From: Brienomyrus brachyistius
Lineage: Eukaryota > Chordata > Actinopteri > Osteoglossiformes > Mormyridae
Length of the DNA stretch: 64,000 nucleotides
Assembly (NCBI RefSeq): GCF_023856365.1
Contig: NW_026042821.1
Span: 1 to 64,000, forward strand
Reading direction: 5' to 3'
Shown: one piece after another, positions 22,785 through 34,061 of the stretch
Layout of the letters: each line of letters begins with the position of its first letter
Numbering within the stretch: position 1 is the first letter of the stretch
Translations under genes and position numbers: made by a program
The notes under the pieces: generated by a model
What the model was told of the DNA's origin: nothing
Database searches by the model: none
The model's input: the letters and a program-made list of their open reading frames with translations, nothing else

Positions 22785-22990
22785 CTCAAGTCAATTCACT
22801 TTATTTTGTATAGTACATTTTCATAGCCTTACATTGTCTCAAAGCACTTTACTTTGTCCCTGCCCAATTGTCCCAGTGAGCAAGATCTAGCCTGAAAAAT
22901 TAGAAAGCGACATTGGCAAGGATAAACTCAGTCATAGTAAGAAACCTTTGGAGGAACCAGAGTGAAAGGGGGAGCCCATCCTCCACAGGG
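22785..22990. repeat. Dispersed teleost repeat
   Basis: TCAATTCACTTTATTTTGTATAG...CAAAGCACTTTA and the AAACCTTTGGAGGAACCAGA...GGGGGAGCCCATCCTCC block form a common fish repeat. The second block also occurs at 31940-32040. Confidence 0.65.
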
Positions 22991-23079
22991 CAGAAGTCAG
23001 GTTAACAAAGTCCTGATTTATATGGTTTATATGGTTCAATTAGTTAAGTCCGGATGTAAATACAGAATAACTGGCAGCA

Positions 23080-23180
23080 GGGCACACAGGAAAGACGTAA
23101 ACAGGCAGGAGGGCAGGCAGGAGGGTAGCACAGGCAGGACGTAATGGGCAGGAGGGCGGGCAGGCAGGGCAGCACAGGCA
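23080..23180. repeat. GGCAGGAGG-type minisatellite, degenerate
   Basis: Irregular repeats of GCAGG(A/C)GGG about 10-25 bp long, purine-rich on the plus strand. Confidence 0.6.
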
Positions 23181-23369
23181 GCCAGAACTGTTTTGCCACT
23201 GCAGTTTGTTTTACAATTTCATCTGCATTTGTTCCCCCAAGGTATAACAGCAGCTAATTTATGAACATGCTGCTTTTCAGAAAAGTTTAATTTCCAGGAG
23301 CATGACCAGTGCATACATTTAGTGTTGATGGTTCTTTGTAAAATGGATGTTCTGTACTTTTATTGATCT

Positions 23370-23406
23370 GTCCATCCATCCATCCATCCATCCATCCATT
23401 CATCCA
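23370..23406. repeat. (CCAT)n simple repeat
   Basis: Eight or so CCAT units followed by CATTTTCTAACTACTTCTG, a decayed SINE tail. Confidence 0.8.
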
Positions 23407-23494
23407 TTTTCTAACTACTTCTGATGAAGTTCCGGGTTATGAGGTATCCTGAAGCCCAGGCAATATGGGACAAACACACACATGCACACACATA

Positions 23495-23758
23495 GGGTAT
23501 ACCTATCCTTATGGGGCCCGCTCATTGACTTCTATTGGATAAATGCTAACGCTAACTATGACAATCTTAACCCCCACCCTGCCCTAACCATAACCATAAG
23601 TAACCAAGCAAAATAAAAGAGGTTTTGCATTTTTAGTTTTTCCACAGCAGTCACAGATTTTTATAAAATAGAGTTTTCCTGGTTTTCAGTTTCGTGGTCC
23701 CCATAAGGGAAAAAAAAAACAGGTATTTATCACGCTATGGGGTAGGATAGGTATACCC
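23495..23758. mobile_element. MITE with 15-bp inverted termini
   Basis: Begins GGGTATACCTATCCT and ends AGGATAGGTATACCC, perfect inverted repeats. The interior includes a second inverted pair (CTTATGGGGCCC / GGTCCCCATAAGG). A telomere-like CCCTAACCATAACC stretch inside is coincidental. The superfamily is not assigned. Confidence 0.85.
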
Positions 23759-24154
23759 GCTCGCACACACACACACAGACATGCACACAAATGGATAGAT
23801 CACCACAGTTACTATGGATGTCGATCCTGCAATAATGAGACAGAACTATCATACTTAACAGGATCATATCCCTAGTTCTACATATGCATAATTATATTTA
23901 AAAAAGATCCCACGCACCCAGCACATGAGATGTTTGAACTTCTGCCCTCTGGTAAACGTTACCGCAGTATGCATTGCAGAACAACCAGATTTAATAAGAG
24001 CTTCTAACCCCAAAGCCATCAGAATACTAAATGCTAATGAACATACGTTTATGTGAAACCCTACTCTCTCTTACTCTCTGTGCACTTTATTACCACAACT
24101 GGTATTAAGTTTACTTTTTATTTATATAGTATAGTGCAATAATATAATCACGAT

Positions 24155-24296
24155 TTGTGTGTGAGTGTGCCCTGTGATGGGCTGCCCCCCATCCTGGATT
24201 GTTCCCTGCCTCGTGCCCATTCCACATTCCGGGATAGGTTCCGGACCACCCGCGACCCAGTAGGATAAGCAGTTTGGAAAATGGATGGATGGATAT
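24155..24296 (+). mobile_element. SINE 3' part
   Basis: GTGAGTGTGCCCTGTGATGGGCTG...CGCGACCCAGTAGGATAAGCAGTTT with a (GGAT)n tail: the same SINE body as at 12078-12353, lacking the tRNA head. Confidence 0.85.
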
Positions 24297-24377
24297 AACT
24301 AACATAAGACAGACATTACACCTAACAAACAATAAACACGAAATAAAGGAGTGGATACAAAAAAAATGTAATGCAAT

Positions 24378-24510
24378 GACCAGATTTAACACCTGGATTA
24401 TGTCCCCCCTTAGTCTCCTTTGCTCGAGGCTAAACAGATTCAGCTCAGCTAACCTCTCCTCATTAAACATTCCTCTAAGACCAGGAATCATTCTCCCAGC
24501 CAAGCAAGCC
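24378..24510 (-). mobile_element. CR1-like LINE fragment
   Basis: Minus strand encodes MIPGLRGMFNEERLAELNLFSLEQRRLRGDIIQV, the same segment as in the copies at 16.3-17.3 and 28.57-29.1 kb. Only about 130 bp remain, abutting a repeated GACCAGATTTA sequence. 24510-25280 to the right holds no recognised gene. Confidence 0.85.
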
Positions 24511-25281
24511 TGAGTCCGGCTTCCACTCCCCCGATCCCCAGCAATGTTAACTTGGAAGGGCGTATTCTGTATGCACAACTGAGACAACCCAGGTGGAGCT
24601 CAGCTTATCGGCTGGCAAAATTGCCTTCAGGTATCACCCACCCTAGTGAGAGTCCAAGCTAGGGCCGTTCTCAGAACTCACCCTAAACGAAGTCCTGCTC
24701 AAAAGTTGTAATGACCGCCTGAGGTACCTGTCAGCCTTGCCCGTAATGAGTCAGTGGGTGTAGCCGGGCTGACACGCTTTTGGGCATCCAATTGCTGAGA
24801 ACTCCCCTTCGGTTCTGACAAACTGTACGATCACAAGCAGTGACAGCAGAGCCACAGACAAGCTCAACCAACAGAGAGCGAATGGTAAGCACCCAGCACC
24901 CGAAGGGCTCAACTGATCACATCCAAACGACTTCCTGATGGGATTGTGTACATAACTGGTTTACTGTTGTTAATAGTGGTTGAACTTCTATGCAAGTCCC
25001 CTTGTTGGGGGAGAGGGAATGAATGAAAGCATAAGGTGAAATAAAACCTAAAATAAATCAAAAAGGTTAAACGGGAATCAAACCAAATGAATTGTGTTTC
25101 TTATTCAATTGTAAACATCAATTAGTTATGCAACAATAACCTAATTGGATGTTAATGTATTGTGATCAAACTGATTTAGTCCGTGAAGTTGATTCCTGCT
25201 TTCAGGCAAGAACCTGTGTGTCCAATTATGCGTGTTGTATCACCGCAGTTGACCACCAGAGACCCAACTCAGATGTTGTTA

Positions 25282-26362
25282 ACCTACTATGGCGGACCAC
25301 TAGAGGTGCAATTTCAATGGAGTGGCACTGCTATGGCTTGCCACTAGAAGCGCAATTTCAAAATTGAGTGGTAGTTCTATGCCTGACCACTAGAAGCGCA
25401 ATTTCGAAATGGAGTGGTAGTTCTATGCCTGACCACCGGGGGCGCAATATCGAAATGGAGTTGTAGTTCTATGCCTGACCACTGGAGGCGCGATTTTGAA
25501 ATGGAGTGGTAGTTCTATGCCTGACCACTGGAGGCGCAATTTCGAACTGGAGTGGTAGTTCTATGCCTGACCACCGGGGGCGCAATATCGAAATGGAGTG
25601 GTACTTCTATGCCTGACCACCGGGGGCGCAATATCGAAATGGAGTGGTAGTTCTATGCCTGACCACCGGGAGCGCAATTTCGAAATGGAGTGGTAGTTCT
25701 ATGCCTGACCACTAGAGGCACGATTACGAAATGGAATAGTAGTTCTATGCCTGACCACTAGAGGCGCGATTTCGAAATGGAGTAGTAGTTCTATGGCTTG
25801 TCACTAGAAGCGCAATTTCAAAATTGAGTGGTAGTTCTATGCCTGACCACTAGAAGCGCAATTTCGAAATGGAGTGGTAGTTCTATGCCTGACCACCGGG
25901 GGCGCAATATCGAAATGGAGTGGTAGTTCTATGCCTGACCACTAGAGGCGCGATTTCGAAATGGAGTAGTACTTCTATGGCTTGCCACTAGAAGCGCAAT
26001 TTCAAAATTGAGTGGTAGTTCTATGCCTGACCACTAGAAGCCCAATTTCGAAATGGAGTGGTAGTTCTATGCCTGACCACTAGAGGCGCGATTTCGAAAT
26101 GGAGTGGTAGTTCTATGCCTGACCACTAGAGGCGCAATTTCGAACTGGAGTGGTAGTTCTATGCCTGACCACCGGGGGCGCAATATCGAAATGGAGTGGT
26201 AGTTCTATGCCTGACCACCGGGGGCGCAATATCAAAATGGAGTGGTAGTTCTATGCCTGGCCACTAGAGGCGCAATATCGAAATTGAGTGGTAGTTCTAT
26301 GCCTGGCCACTAGAGGCGCAATTTCGAAATGGAGTGGTAGTTCTATGCCTGACCACTAGAGG
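25282..26362. repeat. 46-bp satellite array, about 23 copies
   Basis: Monomer of about 46 bp: TGCCTGACCACTAGAGGCGC, AATTTCGAAATGG and AGTGGTAGTTCTA. Variants differ at CTAGAGG/CCGGGGG, ATTTCG/ATATCG and ACC/GCC. A distinctive GCTTGCCACTAGAAGCGC variant appears at 25336, 25796 and 25980, spaced 460 (10 units) and 184 (4 units), so blocks were copied together. The array has no coding capacity. Confidence 0.95.
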
Positions 26363-26364
26363 TA

Positions 26365-27420
26365 ACCAAAGATATAGCTAGGCGGTTGCCGACGCTAGAT
26401 GAGTGACACACACATTTAATGCATGCGCATGCTGCTTGTGGCCTTCTTCTGTGCCTTGCACAGTATAAAACCCCTTAAAACAATTACTGAAGCGAGACGG
26501 CGCACGCGTTACGGCGACAGATTTAAATTGTGAGTGCACTATATCTCGTCGCAAATGGTGCTTAACCACGGTGGGTCTCAAGCACAGGAGACTCCCAATT
26601 TCTAAATGACACACACTTGGCTCACAGCGCAAAGTTGTGTTAAACTTGCTTTGTCTAAAGCAGGCACACACATACGAGTATGATCCTGATAGGTAACTAA
26701 GCTATCGGTCTTATGTCCAAGCGCAACATAATTTAGGTTAGAACCTCATAACAAGTATTCCCGTTCGCTAATAGAGAGATCTCTCCCAGGATATATAGAA
26801 ACGGAGACACTCGTCCGAATTGAACCTGGAAACAAAGCGCTACATCTGAGAATCTCGTCAGACATAGGGTTAAAGTTTACTGCAGTTTAATACGAAAGAA
26901 CTACAATGAAATCACCGAAAATAAAACAAAATAATATAACTACTAATAATAGAAATAAAAATAACTATAATAAGCCCATATGATCCCGCTTAAATGCCTT
27001 CAGATTGCCATGAGTGCGACTTTTGCAACCAGTTGACAGTAGCGCTTCTTCACTGCACGTTCGGTCATAAAAAGTTTAAATTGTGTGCTCAGAATAAGTT
27101 TAAACCTTGTGCCTTGTGATTATTAACCAATTTTTATGCTGAATGGTCGGCTCAAACTCAATTGCGAAACACCGTGAGTCTGTTAATGTGTGACTTAAAT
27201 GGAACTCATTAATAACCAGTATCACGTAATAACCTGGGTTAGAATAGAAGGCTTGTCCAACGAGCTGCGTCACCAGGTAATGTAAACGATCGGTAGCGAA
27301 GCTCCCCTCACGGCCAATGAGAGAGAGTCTCGCGATATTTCAGGCGAATTTGAGGTTTCAGAGCGTAGATCGCACAGGCAGGGATTCTTGTGAGCACTCA
27401 ATGAACGGAGGCTGAAGTTG
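26365..27420. other. Unassigned interval with promoter-like sequence
   Basis: A plus-strand TATAAAACCCC near 26463 suggests LTR or promoter sequence, but no termini or gene could be tied to it. Confidence 0.35.
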
Positions 27421-28270
27421 TGTAAAAGACATGCATTTATTCCTATAACTAACATAAGACAGACATTACACCTAACAAACAATAAACACGAAATAACGGA
27501 GTGGACACAAACAATGTAATCATGAAAATGCAATGACCAGATTTAAAATGAGTAACCTTAAAAGGGAAAATACTGTTCTGCAAAGCAAGCAATTTGTGGA
27601 AATACTGTCCTAAAGTAATATAGCAGGTGAATAGGAGTTTAGGTTGTTATAAATGAAAGGAAGTTTGTTTACTTGGTTGCAGAGTGGGGGGGGGGGGTCT
27701 TGGCAGTTGGTTGCGGAGGCTGATGAGCTGATGGGTGATGGCACTCAGGGAGGCGCGGTGTTTGCAGCGGTTGTTGGAGTGGAGCCCCTCTGATTCCCTC
27801 TCCTGGTGAAGCTTGGGCTTGGTTGCAGTTCTCTGTCCAGCTGGGTCTTCACTGATAGGCTTCAGGAGGGCTTCTTGTGGGCTTCTCTTCTCTTGGGCTG
27901 ATGTTCTCTGCCTCTCTTCGTGCTGATGGTCTTTTGTTTTCTCCTCCCTTCTGTTTCTCCTCTCCTGGCTTTGTTCTGAGGTGCCAGGTTTTATAGTGTA
28001 AAGTTCGTGAATAGGAGTGACCAGGAATTCGACTCCTGGACCAATGGCTGACCATCCATTTGGCGGGCTTTCGGAAGGGGGTCTGTATCAGTCCTTTTGA
28101 GATTTATGACCAGAGTGATTTCCCTTGTATTGATGATTTTCGTTAGGCTGGTGTAACTTTTGATATATTCACTTTCGTGGTAACCACTGACCAGATTTGG
28201 AAACTGGAGTGATTTTCCATCGGTTTGATACCAAACATGCCATAGCAGCCTAGCGGTTCACACCTCATAC
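27420..28270 (-). mobile_element. Probable LTR, minus strand
   Basis: On the minus strand the order is CCATTGG (about 28040), ACTATAAAACC (about 27994) and AATAAATGCATG (about 27435), like a U3-R arrangement. The first 100 bp from 27446 share near-identity with 24294-24390 (TAACATAAGACAGACATTAC). Termini are not certain and no internal region is attached. Confidence 0.45.
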
Positions 28271-28439
28271 CATCTGTAATGATTAATTAATGATTACTTA
28301 TATTATGTCGTTATGTTATATTACTCACACCTTATTTTATGCCTCACAATCTATATAATTGTAAATATACTGTGTAGCTGCTGGCGCGTTCCAAACTAAA
28401 TCTCATTGTACTTACAATGTCAATAAAAACATCCATCCA

Positions 28440-29530
28440 TCCATCTAGGCAGGCCAGTGTCGCCTCCATCCTTCCTGAAGTCAGTGATTCCTTTGTCTTT
28501 GTGCTGTTTAGTGCCAAATTGTTTGCTGAACTCCAACCTATCAGTTTCTGGACCTCATCTCTGTAAGCTGACTCATAAGAACCAAAGAGATTTACAAATG
28601 AGAGGAGGCCATTCGGCCCATCAAGCTCCTTTGAGGAGAACTTAGCTAATAGCTCAAAAATCTTATCTAGCTCTGATTTAAAAGAACCCAGGGTTTTAGC
28701 TTGTGTTACAATAACAGGAAGACTATTCCATACTCTAACTACACGCTGTGTACAGAAATGCTTCATCAAATTCGTTTTAAAATGTTCTCCAGCTAATTTC
28801 CACTTATGGCCACGAGTTCTGGTATTTAAACTAACATTGAAATAGCCATTTGGCTGAACAGCATCCAGACCTGTTAGAATCTTAAACACCTGGATTATGT
28901 CCCCCCTTAGTCTCCTTTGCTCGAGGCTAAACAGATTCAGCTCAGCTAACCTCTCCTCATTAGACATTCCTCTAAGACCAGGAATCATTCTCGTTGCCCT
29001 ACGTTGCACCTTTTCCAAGGCAGCAATGTCCTTCTTAAGGTATGGTAACCAAACCCGCACACAATATTCTAGGTGGGGTCTTACCAAGGAATTATATTAT
29101 CGTAGCATCACTTGCCTTGTCTTAAACTCCACACACCTAGAGATGCAATGTGCCTTCTCGCGTGGTGTTCCTGCAGAGGGAGTCTGTGAGTGCTGGAGAT
29201 TGGGGGAGGGGGCAGTGTGGCTATGTCTGCTCTGTGTTCCTCCAGACGAGCAAAGAAGCTGTTTAGCTCCTTTGCTAAAAGGGCGTTGCTGTTAACAGTG
29301 ACGGTGTTGTTGCCTTTGAAGTTTGTAATGTGTTGTATTCCCTGCCACACCCACTGTGGGTTGTTGTATGTGAAGTAGACCTCTATTTTCTGTTTCTCTG
29401 CCTGCCTGGCAACCTTGATGCCCCTATTCAGGTTAGCTCTGGCTGCACTCTGTGTTCTTGACTGCGCTGTCTTGTCCTGTAGTATTGTATTGTTGCTCTT
29501 GTGTTTATCTTGCACTTTCTCCCTCTGTTT
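28440..29530 (-). mobile_element. LINE remnant interrupted by a CR1-like LINE
   Basis: Minus-strand pieces of one LINE flank a second. The piece at 29108-29515 encodes a linker-region segment (WVWQGIQHITNFKGNN, LNSFFARLE). The piece at 28440-28575 encodes ESAYRDEVQKLIGW and NNLALNSTKTKE, the RT thumb. They resemble the LINE at 13.2-15.1 kb. Much of the RT core between them is missing. Confidence 0.7.
28572..29098 (-). mobile_element. CR1-like LINE 3' fragment
   Basis: Minus strand ORF beginning at LVRPHLEYCVRVWLPYL and running through LEKVQRRATRMIPGLRG, RRLRGDIIQVFKILTG and WNSLP to a 3' end at TTGGTTCTTATGA. It is over 80 percent similar by eye to the element at 16.3-17.3 kb, with the intact WNSLP segment that copy has lost. 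Confidence 0.88.
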
Positions 29531-29534
29531 GTGC

Positions 29535-29692
29535 TCCTTTCACTCTGTATAGTTCTATCTTGCCCGCACTTGTGTCATCTTGTGTTGTTTCTGTTTTTCT
29601 TCTTTGTCTTGCACCGTGGTCCAGGAGGAACAATGTTTCCTTTCACTGTGTACTGTGTATATTGCTGAAATAACAATAAACCCACTTGACCA
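29535..29692 (+). mobile_element. LINE 3' UTR fragment
   Basis: GTCTTGCACCGTGGTCCAGG, then TGTACTGTGTATATTGCTGA and ACAATAAACCCACTTG: a frequent fish LINE end with AATAAA. It stops only about 150 bp upstream of the next gene's ATG. Confidence 0.6.
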
Positions 29693-29839
29693 CCTGCCTC
29701 GATTCATCCTGAAGAGTTTTCCAATGTTGTTCAAAGGTCTGTTTGTTTCGGGTGAAGGACACGCCCCTGGACGTGCTGGATAAGGGGACCACAGATCAGT
29801 GTCCTCAGTCCTGCTTCTCCCTTCAAAGCTGAGAGGAAG

Positions 29840-31832
29840 ATGACCCGCCTGCTGGTTCTGGTTTTGGCTTATGGAGCTCTGCTTATCTCCACAGAGGCCC
29901 AGCAAGATTACCACAGTCTCCCTGCACTCTACAAGACGGCCATTAAACTCGCAGTCGAAAATGCTCATCAAGGAACCCGTCAGCACATGAATTTCTATAA
30001 CATCCAGGGCCGTCCGAAGGTAACTGCTGAGAAAGTGTTTACAAAAGTGTGAAACTTTCATCATCTGCAAGCTGAACTAATGAGAATCACATTGATTTTG
30101 ATGTTTTAATTTCAATGCATATGATGCTTAATGTCTCTTCACAATGAAAGTGATGGTTGTATATCTCAGCCCTGGTCAATTTTACCTTCTCACAGTTTCT
30201 CTCTGAATCTGCTGCAGTCAAGTCTGTGACAGTTTGCCATTTTTTGGGTGATTATTGTTTGTTATATTGCCTTTAAAACAGTTGTAGGCAATTTTGTATA
30301 TAACGTGTTTATGTGATTTAGATCAGCAGTGAATACATTGACATTGAGATTCTCTTGAGAGCAACAAAATGTCCAAAGTCAACTGCAACAGACCATCGGG
30401 CTGACTGTATTTTCATGGACAAGAGGGTAAGTAAAGAGTCACTGTGACTGTGAGCATTGGACATATCAGTTAGCAAATTAATTTAGGTTCATGTTAACTT
30501 TTTTGATGCCCTGCGGAGGAAAGTTAGCCAACAATAAAGTAACAAATAGATAGGTGGCCTCAAACAGCCAGTTCCATCACCTTATTCTCAAATTTTAGTA
30601 GGTTTACAGGCTTAAAGGCTGGATTACCAGGCAGTTGAAATCAGCCTTAAATGGCAGTGTGGTGTTTTGTGGTGAAAGGGCAATTAAATCTGGTCAGAGC
30701 AGGGTAGATGCGCAGTGTGAATTACCCTTTAAATTTACCTCTTTAAATAGTGAACTACAGGACCACTTAGCTTGATCGGAGGACAGTATTTTAATACAGA
30801 GCAGTGTTCAGTTAAACGGGATTTGTTGTTCATACTTTTAGATGAACTTGCTTTGTATAATATAGCCTTAAGGTGACCCTGCTTTGGAAGCTCTTTCCTC
30901 TAAAATTGTTCTGTGTCATTAAACCCTGCAGTCCAGCAGCTCTGCCTTAAATCTTTAGATATATCTTTACTACACCTTCTCTCACTGTATTTATTGCCCA
31001 CCACTCTTTAAATACTGTTTTTGTGTGTCTGTGTGTTTTTGCAGCCATTCATTAACTGTAGAGTTTGCAGCAGACGGTCTGGTAATAATCTTACACATCC
31101 ATCAATTGACTGTGTACCAAACAAGAAAGTGGATGAAGTAAGTGTAGAGAGTCTTAGCATTATGGAAATGTAACAGGTGTGTGAATTGTGTCTAAACATG
31201 TGGTTAAACTTTGATTGTGTTTGTACATGCAAAAATTTGATCAGAGTACTGTTTATTAATGACAAGGTTACTTTTAATCTGAACAACAGTGGCAGCACCA
31301 GGGAAAAGCTTGGGGGGGGGGCTCTAGCTCCTCCTCCAATGACCATAGTACCCCCACAGCACCCCCAAAATATTGGTTTCATTTTTTCTTTAACTATCTG
31401 TAAAATCTGTATATTGTGTAAGACATTTTTGCGGTTTTTATAGCATACTTGTAGTGTATTTTTTCTTCAAAGTACACATAGAGGCTCTGTGAGCTAGACG
31501 TTAGAATTTCATATTTTATCATATTTTATCCATGCTGTAGCTTATCGTGCTGTGTGCTTCTATACAGCATCTACATAAGCTGAAAAGCTAAAGCACCCGC
31601 TCTAAATAATCTCACTCCCCTATAGCACCTGTAGCATTAAGTCACTGGCGCTGCCACTGCTGAATAAACGACTCCAATCTGACTAAACCGCTTAACTTTT
31701 CCTCCCCATGTTACATTTCAGGACAAACGACGTAATATGTGTCCTTCTGATAAACCTCCTCTCAGATCTAAAACTGCCTTGGCTTCCAAGGACACTAAAG
31801 AAGCTGAAGGAGACTGTCTGGGCTGTTTCTGA
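29840..31832 (+). CDS. rarres2: Chemerin-like (RARRES2-like) secreted cystatin-fold protein, four exons
   Basis: Chemerin is a secreted chemoattractant and adipokine made as a precursor and activated by C-terminal cleavage. Exons by GT-AG: 29840-30019, 30322-30426, 31045-31137, 31722-31832, all phase 0, giving 162 residues, close to the family length. The start is a hydrophobic signal peptide (MTRLLVLVLAYGALLIS). The body has the cystatin/cathelicidin-like helix (YKTAIKLAVENAH), then paired cysteines (TKCP, DCIF, NCRVC, DCVP, MCP, DCLGC). INCRVC recalls the C-x-x-C block of chemerins. The C-terminus CLGCF differs from the mammalian activation tail. A cathelicidin-type or other cystatin-like gene is the main alternative. 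Confidence 0.65.
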
Positions 31833-31839
31833 TGGCTGA

Positions 31840-32060
31840 TGGTCCTGCAATGTGGACCAGAGGAGGAAACTGGAAGGGAAAATGCTTTGCTTTATATCAT
31901 GCCCACCCAAAGCCCCCAGTGAGTAAGCCATAGGCGCCGATAGCATGGAAAAACTCCCAAGAAGGAAGAAACCTTGGGAGGGACCAAACTCAAAGGGGGA
32001 GCCCATCCTCCTGGGGCCGGCAAAGTGTAGGTGCAGGATCACAAAAAACTTAACGAGAGA
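31840..32060. repeat. Dispersed teleost repeat in 3' region
   Basis: AAGAAGGAAGAAACCTTGGG and GGGGGAGCCCATCCTCCTGG match the repeat at 22785-22990. It may be part of the preceding gene's 3' UTR. Confidence 0.65.
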
Positions 32061-32995
32061 ATTCGACTGTCCCTCACAAAAACTGTAAAGTTTTAGTGGC
32101 TAAATTGCTTTTTCTATGCCTTTTCAAACAGGAGGAGATTTGTTTGGCTATATGTAGAAATTTTCTATACAATTTAGACAGCACAGAATCATTAACCTAC
32201 TTTAATGAATTTATTTATACAACCACATATTTCACACATTTTGACATCAGTCATGCAGTGAAGATACAGTCTCTTTATTTCTTGACGCCAACCCTCCCCA
32301 TTAATCCGGGCTTGGGACCGACACCTAGTTGAGCTGGCTTGCTCCCTTAAGTGGCTGGGTTAGGCTAAACTATGTACATATTTATAAAGACTACAATAAA
32401 TTTATAAAGACCTCCCTAAATATGTAGTCTAACAAAACGCAGTTTAAAGAAGGTAGCCTACCTGGTAAACAAAGAAATTAAAAGGCCCACAGCATATAAT
32501 CGGGCTATATTCCAAGCAGTTTTTAAGAACGTAACCTACATGGCGAAATTGAATTACTTTCTGGACCAACAAACGCAACCAGGCATGAACATTATGCACC
32601 TTCCTAGTCTTGATGTAAGTCGTCCTACAGATGAGGACGTTAGGCAGCCTTTAGATCCGACCCATCATGCACTGCAGTTTTTTGCAAATTCCTCAGACGG
32701 AAAACCATTAAATACCTCTTCTATTACCTTATATTACCTTATATTCATGTAATAAATATACAAATATCAATTAGTTGGAAATCAGCCAGACAGACGTAAT
32801 TACTACAAATGGTTTCCACTGTATTTGTGACTCTGAGTGCCGCAGGCTTGGATGCAGTGCCGCACCATTTTGTAAGGCATGCACTGGCCAATCATGTAGC
32901 ACTTCTCTCAGAAATATTAATGAGACATCACCTACCACCCTGCAAAAAAGAAATTTGCCGCTTGTCCCCCTGCACATGAGCCAACTTGGCTGCGT
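32061..32995. other. Unassigned interval, possible hAT interior
   Basis: The ORF at 32540-32752 is not recognised. Neighbouring BED-like sequence suggests transposon debris. Confidence 0.35.
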
Positions 32996-33110
32996 CAACC
33001 AGCGGAGCTCCGGAGCCTCTGGAGAAACACGCGGCAAAAAAGGCTCGCATGCGGTCTTCCAAAGTTTGGGAATACTTCAGTCATGACACCTTTTCTGCGC
33101 CTCTACTGTA
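32996..33110 (+). pseudogene. BED zinc-finger start of a hAT/ZBED transposase, remnant
   Basis: In one frame KHAAKKARMRSSKVWEYFSH resembles the SKVWxYF opening of BED-type zinc fingers, followed quickly by a stop. No catalytic core follows. Confidence 0.45.
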
Positions 33111-33743
33111 GCTGGCGTTAATGATGCTGTTTCAGCCATTTTATATTTTCTGTTTACTTATTCTGTCATGTAAGACTGAGACAAATTATCGTTTACGACA
33201 ATTCTTACACACTGTAGCCTGACTTGCTGACTTAAGTAAGTTTAACTATAAGCTACCTTTGCTAGTGTTTGTGAATAACATGTTTCTCTAGTTATGAAAT
33301 TATTCCATGTTTTAGCATCTGTTTCAACATTAAAGTCAAATTGGTATACTGAAATATATAAAAACTATTGAACTATTAACTTAAGTCTAACATAGAAAAT
33401 CCTACTGAATCTCTTAAGATTTTCCTTTTTTGTTAATGCACTAATGTTTAAGAAGTGTCTTAATAAATTGAATTTCAGATTTGTGTGTGGGTGGGAGTGG
33501 GTGAATTGTATTAAATTCATACATTCATTCTTTTGGCTCAGACATTACTGACCTAAAACAAATTGAGGCATTGGGTAAGTGCTTAAATTAGCTACTAAAT
33601 GGCAAAAAATATTCTAAATATCACATTTTCCATTCTTCGGTATAATTTTAACGAATCACCTATGCTGCCAAACATTAACGCATAGATTGTCACAACACTC
33701 TATGTTTTAGTTCTTCTTTATGTGTATAGGACGGTGTGATGGT

Positions 33744-34021
33744 TCTGGTGGTGGGTGTGGCCGACGCTGCTCGCGATGTTTGGCTATGCTGCAGTCCCAG
33801 GGACCAAGTTGGAACACATTTCCACCTTCAAGCTTAGGTGGAAAAACGGCACCGAGACCCAGCAGCAGGACAACTTCACTTGTCCAGACAACCAGCCCTG
33901 CTTCATCATTGAAGTAAGCCCTGTGAACAGGAGCGAGATGTACTTCTGCAGTGGATGTTATAGCGGAAAGAACATCCCCATCCTCACGTCTGCCGGAGTG
34001 CCCCCTCAAGTGGGTGTGTGA
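33744..34021 (+). CDS. Unrecognised exon-like ORF with cysteine pairs, perhaps Ig-like
   Basis: I do not recognise this gene. A possible acceptor (TGTGTATAG) lies at 33729. The ORF 33755-34021 reads WKNGTE, DNFTCPDNQPC, then VNRSEMYFCSGC and ends at TGA. Two N-glycosylation-type sites (NGT, NFT), plus NRS, and an EMYFC similar to the YxC of Ig V domains suggest an extracellular exon. An internal GTAAGC at 33912 could be a donor, in which case the exon would end there. No membrane segment or neighbour exon was found. Confidence 0.4.
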
Positions 34022-34061
34022 CTTAACTCGATGGATGAATTGGACAGAATGTACTGTTACT

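Noticed and set aside
23570..23600. CCCTAACC-like telomere repeats
   Set aside because: Only a few irregular units inside a MITE; no array.
25282..26362. CRISPR array
   Set aside because: Units are contiguous without unique spacers, in a vertebrate genome; it is a satellite.
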